DNA from: Mycolicibacterium sp.
GTDB lineage: Bacteria > Actinomycetota > Actinomycetes > Mycobacteriales > Mycobacteriaceae
Direction of reading: 5' to 3'
Length of the DNA stretch: 64,000 nt
NCBI RefSeq assembly: GCF_016462545.1
Contig: NZ_JAEMTA010000009.1
Span: 1-64,000, forward strand
A model generated the notes under the pieces. That model was given only the letters and a program-made list of their open reading frames with translations, was not told the origin of the DNA and made no database searches. The stretch's first letter is position 1. Every line of letters starts with the position of its first letter. Below are positions 7,701 to 17,501 of this stretch, one piece after another. Both the position numbers and the translations under genes were made by a program.

Positions 7701-9176
7701 GTGGACAACCGGCCAGTCGGCAGACGCCAGGCGCGCGATCTGCTCAGAGTCGCGTTCGGGCCGTCGGTCATCGCGTTGGTCGTCATCGCGGCCGTCGTGC
7801 TGGTGCAGTTGGTGATCGCGAACAGTGACCTGACCGGCGCGTTCGGCGCGATCGGCAGCATGTGGCTCGGCGTGCACGGGGTACCGGTGTCCATCGGCGG
7901 CGCCGAATTGGGCGTCATGCCGCTACTGCCATTGCTCGCGATCGTGTGGGGGACCGCCCGTACGACCGCCGCTGCTACCAGGGCGGGCACGTCTTGGTTC
8001 GTCATCCGATGGATCGTGGCGTCGGCGCTGGGTGGGCCGCTGCTGATCGCCGCGATTGCACTGGCCGTGATCCATGACGCGTCGTCGGTGCTGACCGAAT
8101 TGCAAACGCCCAGTGCGACGCTCGCGTTCGGCTGCGTGCTGGCCGTGCACTTCGCCGGAGCCGTGATCGGTGTCGGAACCCGGGTATCTCGAAGGCTGCG
8201 AACCATGCCCCGGGTGCCCGGGTGGCTGCCCGATGCGTTCCGCGCGGCCTCCACCGGAGTGCTGGCGCTGTTCGGGTTGTCCGGGGTGATCGCTGCCGGG
8301 TCGATGATCGTGCACTGGGGCACGATGGACACCCTGTTCGGGATCACCGATTCCGTGTTCGGCCAACTGAGTTTGACGTTGTTGTCGATGCTCTACGCGC
8401 CCAACGTGATCGTCGGTACCGCGGCGGTTGCCGTCGGGTCGAGCGCACACATCGGACTCGCCACGTTCAGCTCATTCACCGTCTTGGGGGGCGACGTGCC
8501 CGCGCTGCCGATCCTGGCCGCGGTGCCCAGCCCACCCCTGGGGCCGATCTGGGTGGCGCTGTTGATCGCGGCGGCGGCCGCGGCCGTGGCGGTCGGCCAG
8601 CAGTGTGCCCGGCGGCCCGTGCCGCCCGCCGATGCGGCGGCCAAGCTGGTGACGGCGTCGGCGATCGGCGCCGTCGTGATGGCGTTGCTCGGCCATGCCG
8701 GGGGCGGTCGGCTCGGAAACTTCGGCGACGTCGGTGTCGACCAGAGCACCTTCGGTCCGGCGGTATTCCTGTGGTTCGTCGTGATCGGCGGGCTGACGGT
8801 CGTGATGAGCGGCGGTATCGCCCGTCGGCCCCGGGTGCGCGCGGCTGCTCCCGCACCGCCTGCGGCTGCGGCGGAGCCCGAGGCCGAGACGTCGCCCGTG
8901 CCGGTCGTCGAGGAGTCTGAACCGGCCGTCGAGGACTCGGTGCCGGAGATGGAGGTGGAGGTCGAGGAGTCCGAGGAAGACATCCCCGAGATCCTCGCCG
9001 AGATCGTCGACGACGAGCCCGAGCCGCCGCGGCCCGTCTTCGATGAACCGGAGGCACCCAACGTGCCCGCCAGGACACCGCCGCGGGACGTATTCGACTT
9101 CGACGACGACCCCGAGGCGCACTACTTCGCCGACGACGACCACACCAGCGACGAGCCGCGGCGTTCCTCCGATTAG
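7701..9176 (+). CDS. perM: PerM-like polytopic membrane protein (Rv0955, DUF6350)
   Basis: A 491-residue integral membrane protein with about ten hydrophobic helices over residues 20-375, followed by an acidic cytoplasmic tail (long runs of Glu/Asp around residues 390-490). Order and length match Rv0955, PerM, a divisome-associated protein needed by M. tuberculosis for cell division under low magnesium and for persistence in mice. I chose GTG at 7701 ([15 protein letters not shown]) because GAGGAG lies 11-17 bases upstream; an in-frame GTG at 7680 is the alternative. It lies between the Rv0954-like gene and purN. The tail is strikingly acidic compared with its basic N-terminus. Confidence 0.88.
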   Translation: MDNRPVGRRQARDLLRVAFGPSVIALVVIAAVVLVQLVIANSDLTGAFGAIGSMWLGVHGVPVSIGGAELGVMPLLPLLAIVWGTARTTAAATRAGTSWFVIRWIVASALGGPLLIAAIALAVIHDASSVLTELQTPSATLAFGCVLAVHFAGAVIGVGTRVSRRLRTMPRVPGWLPDAFRAASTGVLALFGLSGVIAAGSMIVHWGTMDTLFGITDSVFGQLSLTLLSMLYAPNVIVGTAAVAVGSSAHIGLATFSSFTVLGGDVPALPILAAVPSPPLGPIWVALLIAAAAAAVAVGQQCARRPVPPADAAAKLVTASAIGAVVMALLGHAGGGRLGNFGDVGVDQSTFGPAVFLWFVVIGGLTVVMSGGIARRPRVRAAAPAPPAAAAEPEAETSPVPVVEESEPAVEDSVPEMEVEVEESEEDIPEILAEIVDDEPEPPRPVFDEPEAPNVPARTPPRDVFDFDDDPEAHYFADDDHTSDEPRRSSD

Positions 9177-9186
9177 GCTGCATCGC

Positions 9187-9816
9187 GTGCAGCCGCCGCT
9201 TCGTGTCCCCGCCAGCGCACCAGCTCGGTTGGTCGTCCTGGCATCGGGCACGGGTTCGCTGCTGGAATCGGTGCTGGAGGCCGCTGTCGGCGACTACCCG
9301 GCGCGCGTGGTGGCGGTCGGGACCGACCGCGACTGCCGGGCGCTGGAAGTCGCCGCCGCCCACTCGCTGCCCGCTTATACGGTCCGCCTGGGTGACCATG
9401 CCGACCGGCAGGCCTGGGACGCGGCGATCACCGAGGCCACGGCGGCGCACCGACCCGATCTGGTGGTCTCGGCCGGTTTCATGAAGATTCTTGGACCGCA
9501 GTTTCTTTCGCGCTTTCTCGGACGGGTGGTCAACACCCATCCGGCGCTGCTGCCTGCCTTTCCCGGCGCGCACGCGGTACCCGACTCGCTGGAGTACGGC
9601 GTTCGGGTCACCGGCTGTACGGTGCATCTCGTCGACGCGGGGATGGACACCGGACCGATCCTGGCGCAGGAGGCAGTGCCGGTGCTCGACGACGACGACG
9701 AGGCCTCGCTGCACGAACGGATCAAGGTCGTGGAGCGGCGACTGCTGGTGGAAGTACTTGCCGCGATGGCAACTCGCGGTGTGACGTGGACGGGACGAAA
9801 GGCAGCGATCGGATGA
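9187..9816 (+). CDS. purN: Phosphoribosylglycinamide formyltransferase
   Basis: A 209-residue GAR transformylase that transfers formyl from 10-formyl-THF to GAR, step 3 of purine synthesis. The N-terminal phosphate loop reads LASGTGSLL, the catalytic set Asn-His-Asp is visible in [17 protein letters not shown] and in DAGMDTGPI. The GTG at 9187 ([12 protein letters not shown]) agrees with the M. tuberculosis PurN start; longer frames run back into perM. The stop overlaps the purH start by four bases (ATGA), so the two purine genes are co-translated. Confidence 0.95.
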   Translation: MQPPLRVPASAPARLVVLASGTGSLLESVLEAAVGDYPARVVAVGTDRDCRALEVAAAHSLPAYTVRLGDHADRQAWDAAITEATAAHRPDLVVSAGFMKILGPQFLSRFLGRVVNTHPALLPAFPGAHAVPDSLEYGVRVTGCTVHLVDAGMDTGPILAQEAVPVLDDDDEASLHERIKVVERRLLVEVLAAMATRGVTWTGRKAAIG

Positions 9817-11384
9817 GTACGGACGACGGCAGGCGCGCGATCCGGCGCGCATTGATCAGCGTGTACGACAAGACGGGACTGGCCGAACTGGCGCGGGGTC
9901 TGCACGAGGCGGGCGTGGCCATCGTGTCGACCGGCTCCACCGCGAAAACCATTGCCGCCAGCGGTGTCCCGGTGACACCGGTCGAGGATGTCACGGGCTT
10001 CCCCGAGGTGTTGGACGGTCGCGTGAAGACACTGCACCCGCGCGTGCACGCCGGGCTATTGGCCGACACCCGCAAGGCCGAACACCTCGCTGCGCTCGAC
10101 GAACTCGGCGTCGCAGCGTTCGAACTGGTAGTCGTCAATCTCTATCCGTTCACCGAGACCGTCGAGTCCGGCGCCAGCGAGGATGAGTGCGTCGAGCAGA
10201 TCGACATCGGCGGGCCGTCGATGGTGCGCGCGGCCGCGAAGAACCACCCCAGTGTCGCGGTCGTCGTCGAGCCGCTCGGCTACGACGGCGTGCTCGCCGC
10301 GGTACGGGCCGGCGGGTTCACACTCGCGGAGCGGAAGCGGCTGGCGTCGTTGGCATTTCGGCACACCGCTGAGTACGACGTCGCCGTCGCCAGCTGGATG
10401 GGCTCGACCCTGGCGCCCGAGGCCGGCGACGCGTCCTCGCCCGAGTGGTTCGGCGGAACGTGGAAGCGGGCCGCAGTGCTGCGCTATGGCGAGAACCCGC
10501 ATCAGCAGGCGGCGCTGTACCGCGACGACTCGGCGTGGCCGGGGCTGGCGCAGGCGGAGCAACTGCACGGCAAGGAGATGTCGTACAACAACTACACCGA
10601 CGCCGACGCTGCCTGGCGGGCCGCATTCGACTACGAAGAGACCTGCGTGGCGATCATCAAGCACGCCAACCCGTGTGGCATCGCCGTGTCGTCCGTGTCG
10701 GTGGCCGATGCGCACCGCAAGGCGCACGAGTGCGATCCGCTCAGCGCGTTCGGCGGTGTTATCGCCGCCAACACCACGGTGAGTGTCGAGATGGCCACGA
10801 CGGTCGCCGACATCTTCACCGAGGTGATCATCGCGCCCGCCTACGAGCCGGGAGCCGTCGAGATCCTGGCCCGCAAGAAGAACGTGCGCGTGCTGGTGGC
10901 ATCGGAGCCGACGATCGGCGGCGCCGAGTTTCGTCAGGTCAGCGGCGGACTCCTGGTGCAGCAACGCGACGGGATCGACGCGCCGGGCGACGACCCGGCC
11001 ACCTGGACGCTGGCCACCGGTACGCCGGCCGACCCCGACACCCTCGCGGATCTTGTGTTCGCCTGGCGGGCCTGCCGCGCGGTGAAGTCGAACGCGATCG
11101 TCGTCGCCAAGGACGGGGCGACCGTCGGCGTCGGGATGGGCCAGGTCAACCGCGTCGACGCGGCCAAGCTGGCCGTCGAGCGGGCGGGCGATCGGGTCAA
11201 GGGTGCAGTCGCGTCGTCGGATGCCTTCTTTCCCTTCCCCGACGGCCTCGAGGTGCTCACGGCCGCGGGGGTGAAGGCCATCGTGCATCCGGGTGGATCG
11301 ATGCGCGACGACGTGGTGACGGAGGCGGCCGCCAAGGCCGGCATCGCGCTGTACCTGACGGGTGCTCGGCACTTCGCCCACTGA
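9813..11384 (+). CDS. purH: Bifunctional AICAR transformylase / IMP cyclohydrolase
   Basis: A 523-residue enzyme catalysing the last two steps of IMP synthesis. The N-terminal IMP cyclohydrolase domain (about residues 1-195) shows [35 protein letters not shown] and [14 protein letters not shown]. The C-terminal AICAR transformylase domain shows [14 protein letters not shown], the catalytic KHANPCG and [10 protein letters not shown]. The ATG at 9813 lies in the ATGA overlap with purN. The downstream 150-bp gap to the AAA+ gene shows no clear terminator. Confidence 0.97.
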   Translation: MSTDDGRRAIRRALISVYDKTGLAELARGLHEAGVAIVSTGSTAKTIAASGVPVTPVEDVTGFPEVLDGRVKTLHPRVHAGLLADTRKAEHLAALDELGVAAFELVVVNLYPFTETVESGASEDECVEQIDIGGPSMVRAAAKNHPSVAVVVEPLGYDGVLAAVRAGGFTLAERKRLASLAFRHTAEYDVAVASWMGSTLAPEAGDASSPEWFGGTWKRAAVLRYGENPHQQAALYRDDSAWPGLAQAEQLHGKEMSYNNYTDADAAWRAAFDYEETCVAIIKHANPCGIAVSSVSVADAHRKAHECDPLSAFGGVIAANTTVSVEMATTVADIFTEVIIAPAYEPGAVEILARKKNVRVLVASEPTIGGAEFRQVSGGLLVQQRDGIDAPGDDPATWTLATGTPADPDTLADLVFAWRACRAVKSNAIVVAKDGATVGVGMGQVNRVDAAKLAVERAGDRVKGAVASSDAFFPFPDGLEVLTAAGVKAIVHPGGSMRDDVVTEAAAKAGIALYLTGARHFAH

Positions 11385-11535
11385 CCTTCCTGCACGCGAG
11401 TGACCACTCATCACACGGAAATCGCACGTGGACGTGCGACAGGTGGCCGCTCGGCGGGTACGCGTCACGACGTCGTAATTTCGCTCTAAGCAGGTAGCGG
11501 CTGCCTCCCGCGGCCAACAGTCGTAGCGTGGAGTA

Positions 11536-12918
11536 GTGACATCACCTAACGATCTGCCCCGCACCCTCGGCGAGCTTCGCGCCTCCGGGCACCGCGAGCG
11601 GGGCGTCAAGGCCGAAATCCGGGAGAATCTGCTGGCCGCGCTCGGTGAGGGCCGCGACGTATGGACCGGCATCCTCGGCTTCGAGGACACCGTCATCCCG
11701 CAGCTCGAACGTGCCTTGATCGCCGAACACGACGTCGTGCTGCTCGGAGAACGAGGCCAGGGCAAGACGCGGCTGCTGCGGTCGCTGACGAATCTGCTCG
11801 ATGAGTGGACGCCCGTGATCGAGGGATCGGAGCTGCACGAGCATCCGTACACGCCGATCACGCCCGAGTCGATCCGGCGCGCGGCCACCTCCGGTGACGA
11901 TCTGCCGATCTCCTGGCTGCACCGCAGCGAGCGGTACACCGAGAAGCTGGCCACTCCCGACACCAGCGTCGCCGATCTGGTGGGCGACATCGACCCCATC
12001 AAGGTGGCCGAGGGCCGCAGCCTGGGCGATCCGGAGACCATCGCGTTCGGCCTGATCCCACGGGCGCACCGCGGCATCGTCGCGATCAACGAGTTGCCGG
12101 ACCTCGCCGAGCGCATCCAGGTGTCGATGCTCAACGTGATGGAGGAGCGCGACATCCAGGTGCGCGGCTACACGCTTCGACTGCCGCTCGACGTCCTCGT
12201 CGTGGCCAGCGCCAACCCCGAGGACTACACCAACCGCGGGCGCATCATCACCCCGTTGAAGGACCGGTTCGGCGCCGAGATCCGCACGCACTACCCGCTG
12301 GCGCTCGAGGCCGAGGTGGGCGTCATCAAGCAGGAGTCGCATCTGCCCGCCGCGGTGCCGGACTACCTGCTGCAGATCCTCGCGCGATTCGCCCGCGCAC
12401 TGCGCGAGTCGCAGTCGGTCGACCAACGCTCCGGGGTGTCGGCGCGATTCGCGATCGCCGCGGCCGAGACCGTCGCCGCGGCCGCCACGCACCGCTCCGC
12501 GATCCTCGGCGAGCAGGATCCCGTGGCGCGGGTGGTCGACCTGGGCACCATCATCGACGTGCTGCGGGGCAAGCTCGAGTTCGAGTCCGGCGAGGAGGGC
12601 CGCGAGCAGGCGGTGCTCGAGCACCTGCTGCGACGCGCGACGGCCGATACCGCGCAGCGACTGCTCGGCGGCCTCGACGTGGGGCCGCTGGTCACCGCGG
12701 TCGAAGATGGCGCCCCTGTCACGACGGGTGAGCGCGTCTCGGCGAAGGACGTGCTGGCCGCTCTGCCGGACCTGCCGGTGGTCGACGCCGTCGCGGAACG
12801 GCTTGGCGCGCAGACGGACGGTGAGCGCGCTGCCGCCCTGGAGTTGGCGCTCGAGGCGCTCTATCTGGCGAAGCGAATCGACAAGGTCTCGGGCGAGGGT
12901 GAAACCATATATGGCTAA
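11536..12918 (+). CDS. MoxR-like / magnesium-chelatase-type AAA+ ATPase (Rv0958)
   Basis: A 460-residue AAA+ ATPase. The Walker A loop is GERGQGKTRL (about residues 73-82), Walker B is GIVAINELPDL, and sensor 1 is VVASANPEDY. It resembles ChlI/BchI and MoxR ATPases, which act with a von Willebrand factor A partner to remodel or insert metal into a client protein. That partner is encoded immediately downstream with an 8-base overlap. The start is the GTG at 11536. The client is unknown; tetrapyrrole metallation is unlikely because no ChlH-type subunit is nearby. Confidence 0.88.
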   Translation: MTSPNDLPRTLGELRASGHRERGVKAEIRENLLAALGEGRDVWTGILGFEDTVIPQLERALIAEHDVVLLGERGQGKTRLLRSLTNLLDEWTPVIEGSELHEHPYTPITPESIRRAATSGDDLPISWLHRSERYTEKLATPDTSVADLVGDIDPIKVAEGRSLGDPETIAFGLIPRAHRGIVAINELPDLAERIQVSMLNVMEERDIQVRGYTLRLPLDVLVVASANPEDYTNRGRIITPLKDRFGAEIRTHYPLALEAEVGVIKQESHLPAAVPDYLLQILARFARALRESQSVDQRSGVSARFAIAAAETVAAAATHRSAILGEQDPVARVVDLGTIIDVLRGKLEFESGEEGREQAVLEHLLRRATADTAQRLLGGLDVGPLVTAVEDGAPVTTGERVSAKDVLAALPDLPVVDAVAERLGAQTDGERAAALELALEALYLAKRIDKVSGEGETIYG

Positions 12919-14920
12919 ACGCACGTCGCGGTATTCGCGCTACTCCGGCGGGCCCGACCCGCTGGCGCCTCCGGTCGACCTGCGCGAGGCGCTGGAGCAG
13001 ATCGGCCAGGACGTCATGGAGGGTAGTTCGCCGCGACGGGCGCTGGCCGAGCTGATGCGCCGCGGCACCCAGAACATGCGCGGTGCCGACCGACTCGCCG
13101 CCGAGGCCAACAGCAAGCGTCGAAAGCTGTTGCAGAACAACAACCTCGACGGCACGCTTCAGGACATCAAGAAGCTGCTGGACGAGGCGGTGCTGGCCGA
13201 GCGCAAGGAGTTGGCTCGCGCTCTCGACGACGACGCCCGGTTCAACGAGCTGCAACTCGAGGCGCTGCCGGCGTCCCCCGCGAAGGCCGTGCAGGAGCTC
13301 GCGCAGTACGACTGGCGCAGCGACGAGGCGCGCCAGAAGTACGAGCAGATCAAGGATCTCATGGGTCGGGAGATGCTCGACCAGCGTTTCGCGGGCATGA
13401 AGGAGGCGCTGGAGAACGCCACCGACGAGGACCGTCAGCGTGTCAACGACATGCTCGACGACCTGAACGAGTTGCTGGACAAGCACGCTCAGGGACAGGA
13501 CTCGCCCGATGACTTCAACGAGTTCATGGACAAGCACGGCGAGTTCTTCCCCGAGAACCCGAAGAACATCGACGAGCTGCTCGACTCGTTGGCCAAGCGG
13601 GCGGCTGCCGCGCAGCGATTCCGCAACAGCCTCTCAGCTGAGCAGCGTGCCGAGTTGGATGCGTTGTCGCAGCAGGCCTTTGGCTCGCCGTCGCTGACAA
13701 ACGCGCTGAACAAGCTCGACCAGCATCTGCAGAATGCCCGACCGGGCGAGGACTGGCAGGGCTCGGAGCGCTTCAACGGCGACAACCCGATGGGAATGGG
13801 GGAGGGCGCCCAGGCGCTCGCCGACATCGGCGAGCTGGAGCAGCTCGCCGAGCAGCTGTCGCAGAGCTACGCCGGTGCGCAGATGGACGACGTCGACCTC
13901 GACATGCTGGCTCGCCAGCTCGGTGACCAGGCTGCCATCGACGCCCGCACACTGTCCGAACTCGAACGCGCGCTGATGAATCAGGGCTTCCTCGATCGCG
14001 ACGCCGACGGTCAGTGGCGACTGTCACCCAAGGCCATCCGGCAGCTCGGCCAGTCGATCCTTCGGGATGTGGCTCGGCAACTCTCGGGACGCCACGGTGA
14101 GCGTGACACGCGTCGGTCCGGGGCCGCGGGCGAACTGACCGGGGCCACCCGGCCATGGCAATTCGGCGACACCGAGCCGTGGAACGTGACGCGGACGTTG
14201 ACGAATGCCGTTCTGCGACAAGCCGGTGGCCAGGAGCGAAGCGACCGGGGGATTGGCAGCGGTACGGGCGTGGCGGAGCTGCCGATGAAGATCACCGTCG
14301 ATGACGTCGAGATCTCCGAGACGGAGAGCCGCACCCAGTCGGTGGTGGCATTGCTCGTCGATACCTCGTTCTCGATGGTGATGGAGAACCGCTGGCTGCC
14401 GATGAAGCGGACGGCGCTCGCGCTGAACCAGCTCATCAGCACCCGGTTCCGCTCCGACGATCTGCAGATCATCTCCTTCGGCCGCTATGCGCGCACTGTG
14501 AGTGCTGCGGAGCTGACCGGGATGGAGGGCGTCTACGAGCAGGGCACCAACCTGCACCATGCGCTGGCGCTGGCGTCGCGGCATCTGCGTCGTCATCCCA
14601 ACGCTCAACCGGTGGTTTTGATCGTCACCGACGGTGAGCCCACGGCACACCTCGAGGACTACGGCGACGGGGAGGGCGCCTCGGTGTACTTCGATTACCC
14701 GCCGCACCCCAGGACCATCGCGCACACCGTGAAGGGCTTCGATGAGATCGCCCGCCTGGGTGCGCAGGTGACGATCTTCCGCCTCGGCAGTGATCCGGGT
14801 CTGGCGCGCTTCATCGACCAGGTGGCCCGGCGGGTGGAGGGCCGGGTCGTGGTGCCCGACCTGGACGGGCTCGGCGCCGCGGTCGTCGGCGACTACCTAC
14901 GGTCGCGTCGCAGGCGCTGA
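12911..14920 (+). CDS. VWA-domain partner of the MoxR-like ATPase (Rv0959)
   Basis: A 669-residue protein. The first two thirds are strongly helical and rich in Glu, Gln and Leu, consistent with long coiled coils. The C-terminal third is a von Willebrand factor A domain with the MIDAS motif LVDTSFSM, a following TELT-like LTGMEGVYEQGTN segment and LIVTDGEP. It is expected to bind a divalent metal and recruit a substrate to the upstream AAA+ ATPase. The ATG at 12911 overlaps the ATPase gene by eight bases; much longer in-frame extensions are translations of the ATPase gene in another frame. Confidence 0.87.
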   Translation: MAKRTSRYSRYSGGPDPLAPPVDLREALEQIGQDVMEGSSPRRALAELMRRGTQNMRGADRLAAEANSKRRKLLQNNNLDGTLQDIKKLLDEAVLAERKELARALDDDARFNELQLEALPASPAKAVQELAQYDWRSDEARQKYEQIKDLMGREMLDQRFAGMKEALENATDEDRQRVNDMLDDLNELLDKHAQGQDSPDDFNEFMDKHGEFFPENPKNIDELLDSLAKRAAAAQRFRNSLSAEQRAELDALSQQAFGSPSLTNALNKLDQHLQNARPGEDWQGSERFNGDNPMGMGEGAQALADIGELEQLAEQLSQSYAGAQMDDVDLDMLARQLGDQAAIDARTLSELERALMNQGFLDRDADGQWRLSPKAIRQLGQSILRDVARQLSGRHGERDTRRSGAAGELTGATRPWQFGDTEPWNVTRTLTNAVLRQAGGQERSDRGIGSGTGVAELPMKITVDDVEISETESRTQSVVALLVDTSFSMVMENRWLPMKRTALALNQLISTRFRSDDLQIISFGRYARTVSAAELTGMEGVYEQGTNLHHALALASRHLRRHPNAQPVVLIVTDGEPTAHLEDYGDGEGASVYFDYPPHPRTIAHTVKGFDEIARLGAQVTIFRLGSDPGLARFIDQVARRVEGRVVVPDLDGLGAAVVGDYLRSRRRR

Positions 14921-14922
14921 AA

Positions 14923-15510
14923 CTACTGCTGGGCCTTGCGCTTCTTGCGCTTGATGCCGACGCTGCCCCACAGCGAGAACCCGCGGATCGTGACGTGTGG
15001 TGCCCCGGGGGAGCCCTCGTCGCCGAGGTGGCCGAAAGCGCCCATCACGCCGACGCCCTTGACGGCCACGTTCAGCTCGGGTGGCAGCAGGATGGTCTGT
15101 CCGCCGAAGATCGAGTACGAGTGGATCTCCACGTCCGCTGCCGTGAAGTCGGCGTAGCGAAGGTCGATCACGCCGCCTCCGAACAGGGCCACCGACGTCA
15201 GCCGCTTCGGTACGTTCCACCGTCCACGCCGCTCGAAGCCGCTCATGATCGCCAGCAGGAGGGTCGACGGCGCGGGTTGGCCAGGGGAGATCGAGGGTGC
15301 GGTGGTCGCGATGCCGGGCAGATCGCAGCTCAGTCGATCCAGCTCGTCGATCGTCTGCGCCGCATAGGCCTTCTTGAGGCGGACTTCGAATTCCGCCATC
15401 TCGAGGCGGCCCTGTGCGGCGGCATCAGTGAGCAACTGCGCCACCGCAATGCGATCGGTGTCGGCAGCACGCATCGACCCGGATCGCGACGCTCCATTGC
15501 TCATTGGCAT
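14923..15510 (-). CDS. DUF1707 / LiaF-like domain protein (Rv0966c)
   Basis: A 195-residue soluble protein. Residues 12-65 form a DUF1707 (SHOCT-like) helical module (RAADTDRIAVAQLLTDAA...GRLEMAEFEVR). Residues 95-185 form a repetitive beta region of the LiaF C-terminal type (LTSVALFGGGVIDL, VEIHSYSIFGGQTILLP, VNVAVKGVGVMG-like repeats). LiaF domains are linked to envelope stress sensing; no membrane helix is visible here, so it may bind a membrane partner. It ends with a basic tail (KRKKRKAQQ). It converges with the VWA gene with only two bases between the stops. Start could be either of two close ATGs (15510 or 15504). Confidence 0.8.
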   Translation of the reverse strand: MPMSNGASRSGSMRAADTDRIAVAQLLTDAAAQGRLEMAEFEVRLKKAYAAQTIDELDRLSCDLPGIATTAPSISPGQPAPSTLLLAIMSGFERRGRWNVPKRLTSVALFGGGVIDLRYADFTAADVEIHSYSIFGGQTILLPPELNVAVKGVGVMGAFGHLGDEGSPGAPHVTIRGFSLWGSVGIKRKKRKAQQ

Positions 15511-15561
15511 CGAGCCTACGGCGAACGCTCAGACATGCAAGGTTCCGTGCGCAGAATTTGC

Positions 15562-16344
15562 CTAATCCGTGTTCGAGCCGCGTCCGCCCACCCAGCGCGG
15601 CGGCCGCTTCTCCAGGAACGCCATCATGCCCTCGCGCGCTTCCTCGGAGACGAATAGCCGTGCCGACTGTGACGTCAGCGCCTCGGCGTCGGTGTCGAAC
15701 CCCGCTCGCAATGCCGCCGTCGTCAGCGCCTTCGACGACGCCAAACCCTGAGGTGACCCCTTCACGATCTCAGCGGCGAGCGTTGCCACGGTGGCGTCGA
15801 CGTCGTCAGCGGAGATCGTGATCAGGCTGATCCTCTCGGCCTCGGCGGGACCGAATTTCTCTCCGGTGACGAAGTAACGGCCCGCGGCGCGCGCGGAGAT
15901 CTTCGGCAGCAAGGTCAGCGAGATGATCGACGGGGCCACGCCGATGCGCGCCTCGGTCAGCGCGAAGGTGCTCGAGGGTCCCGCGACCACGATGTCGCAG
16001 GCGCCGATCAGGCCCAGGCCGCCCGCGCGGGCGTGCCCGTCGATCGCGCCGATGACGGGGACCGGCAGGTCGAGGATGGCGCGCAGCAGCTCGGTCATTC
16101 CGCGGGCCCGGTCGACGGCCAGCTCGCCGGGGTCGCGGCCGGCAGCCTCGCCGAGGTCAGCGCCCGCGCAGAAGGTGCCACCGGCGTGACCGAGTACGAC
16201 GCACCGGACGTCCGGATCGGCCGCCGCCGCGGCGAGGCCGTCGTGCAACTGCTGAACCAGCGCCGTCGAGAGCGCATTGCGGTTGTGCGGCGAGTCGAGC
16301 GTCAGGCGTGCGACGGCGCCGTCCACGGCGTACGAGACGAGCAT
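15562..16344 (-). CDS. echA7: Enoyl-CoA hydratase/isomerase family protein (Rv0971c)
   Basis: A 260-residue crotonase-fold protein and last gene of the acyl-CoA operon. The oxyanion-hole motifs are CAGADLGEA and the region IDGHARAGGLGLIGACD, and the C-terminal helix carries FLEKRPPRW, typical of the family. A glutamate in LTEARIGV is in the position of a catalytic acid. It likely hydrates an enoyl-CoA or acts as a methylglutaconyl-CoA hydratase in leucine or isoprenoid breakdown, given its neighbours. Start ATG shares one base with the fadE12 stop (TGATG). A longer frame upstream is an out-of-frame copy of fadE12. Confidence 0.9.
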   Translation of the reverse strand: MLVSYAVDGAVARLTLDSPHNRNALSTALVQQLHDGLAAAAADPDVRCVVLGHAGGTFCAGADLGEAAGRDPGELAVDRARGMTELLRAILDLPVPVIGAIDGHARAGGLGLIGACDIVVAGPSSTFALTEARIGVAPSIISLTLLPKISARAAGRYFVTGEKFGPAEAERISLITISADDVDATVATLAAEIVKGSPQGLASSKALTTAALRAGFDTDAEALTSQSARLFVSEEAREGMMAFLEKRPPRWVGGRGSNTD

Positions 16345-17501
16345 CAGTACGACCGGGGCAGGCCCAGCGACGTCTGCGCGATGAAATTGAGGATCATCTC
16401 TCGGCTCACTGGCGCGATGCGGGCCAGCCGCGACGCCGTCAGCACCGACGCGATGCCGTACTCCTTGGTCAACCCGTTGCCGCCGAGGGACTGCACGGCC
16501 TGATCGACGGCGCGCACCGAGGCCTCTCCCGCCGCGTACTTCGCCATGTTCGCAGCCTCCGCAGCACCGAAGTCGTCGCCACCGTCGTACAGCGTGGCGG
16601 CCTTCTGCATCATCAACTTGGCCAGCTCGATCTCGATGTAGTTCTGCGCCAGCGGGTGCGAGATGCCCTGGTGCGCGCCGATCGGCGTCTTCCACACCTG
16701 GCGGGTCTTGACGTAGTCCGCCGCCTTGTTGATCGCGAAGCGGCCCATGCCGACCGCGCTGGCGGCTCCCATGATCCGCTCCGGATTGAGGCCGGCGAAG
16801 AGCTGCGCGATCGCCGCGTCCTCGGCGCCGACGAGCGCATCGGCGGGCAGTCGCACCTCGTCGAAGAACAGCTGGAACTGGTTCTCGGGGCTGACGATCT
16901 CCATGTCGATCTTCGTCCAGGACACCCCCGGCGTATCGGTCGGCACCACGAACAGGGCCGGCTTGAGGTTGCCGGTCTTGGCCTCGGCCGTGCGGCTCAC
17001 GACGAGGATCGCCTGTGCCTGATCGACTCCCGAGATGTACACCTTCTGCCCCGACAGGATCCAGTCGTCACCGTCGCGACGGGCGGTGGTGGTGATCTTG
17101 TGCGAGTTGGAGCCGGCGTCCGGTTCGGTGATGGCGAAGGCCATGGTGATCGAGCCGTCGGCGATGCCGGGGATCCAGCGTTGCTTCTGCTCATCGGTGC
17201 CGAACTTGCCGATGATGGTGCCGTTGATGGCGGGGGAGACGACCATCATCAGCAGGGCGCACCCGTTCGCGGACATCTCCTCCATGACGAGCGACAGCTC
17301 GTACATGCCCGCGCCGCCGCCACCGTACTCTTCGGGGAGGTTCACTCCGATGAAGCCGAGTTTGCCTGCCTCGCTCCATAATTCGGTCGTATGCTCGCCG
17401 GCTCGCGCCTTCTCCAGGTAGTACTCCGGCCCGTAGCTGGCGGCCATGGCCGCGACGGCCTTGCGGAGTTCCTGCTGTTCGTCGGTTTCGGTGAAGCTCA
17501 T
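16344..17501 (-). CDS. fadE12: Acyl-CoA dehydrogenase (Rv0972c)
   Basis: A 385-residue FAD-dependent acyl-CoA dehydrogenase. FAD/substrate signatures are MAFAITEPDAGSNSHKI and WILSGQKVYISG; the C-terminal part shows QSLGGNGLTKEYG and the likely catalytic-base region. Enzymes of this group introduce the alpha,beta double bond in short or branched acyl-CoAs. It overlaps accA2 by four bases (ATGA) and echA7 by one, so it is part of a tightly coupled operon. The natural substrate is unknown; the carboxylase context suggests a branched acyl-CoA such as citronellyl-CoA or isovaleryl-CoA. Confidence 0.92.
   Translation of the reverse strand: MSFTETDEQQELRKAVAAMAASYGPEYYLEKARAGEHTTELWSEAGKLGFIGVNLPEEYGGGGAGMYELSLVMEEMSANGCALLMMVVSPAINGTIIGKFGTDEQKQRWIPGIADGSITMAFAITEPDAGSNSHKITTTARRDGDDWILSGQKVYISGVDQAQAILVVSRTAEAKTGNLKPALFVVPTDTPGVSWTKIDMEIVSPENQFQLFFDEVRLPADALVGAEDAAIAQLFAGLNPERIMGAASAVGMGRFAINKAADYVKTRQVWKTPIGAHQGISHPLAQNYIEIELAKLMMQKAATLYDGGDDFGAAEAANMAKYAAGEASVRAVDQAVQSLGGNGLTKEYGIASVLTASRLARIAPVSREMILNFIAQTSLGLPRSY

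Noticed and set aside
11424..11440. CGCACGT-GG-ACGTGCG palindrome between purH and the AAA+ gene
   Set aside because: The two-base loop cannot form a normal hairpin and no known motif fits; chance in high-GC DNA is likely.
10056..12155. 699-codon minus-strand open frame over purH and the AAA+ gene
   Set aside because: Antisense to purH and the ATPase, both of which are certain; no recognisable domains.
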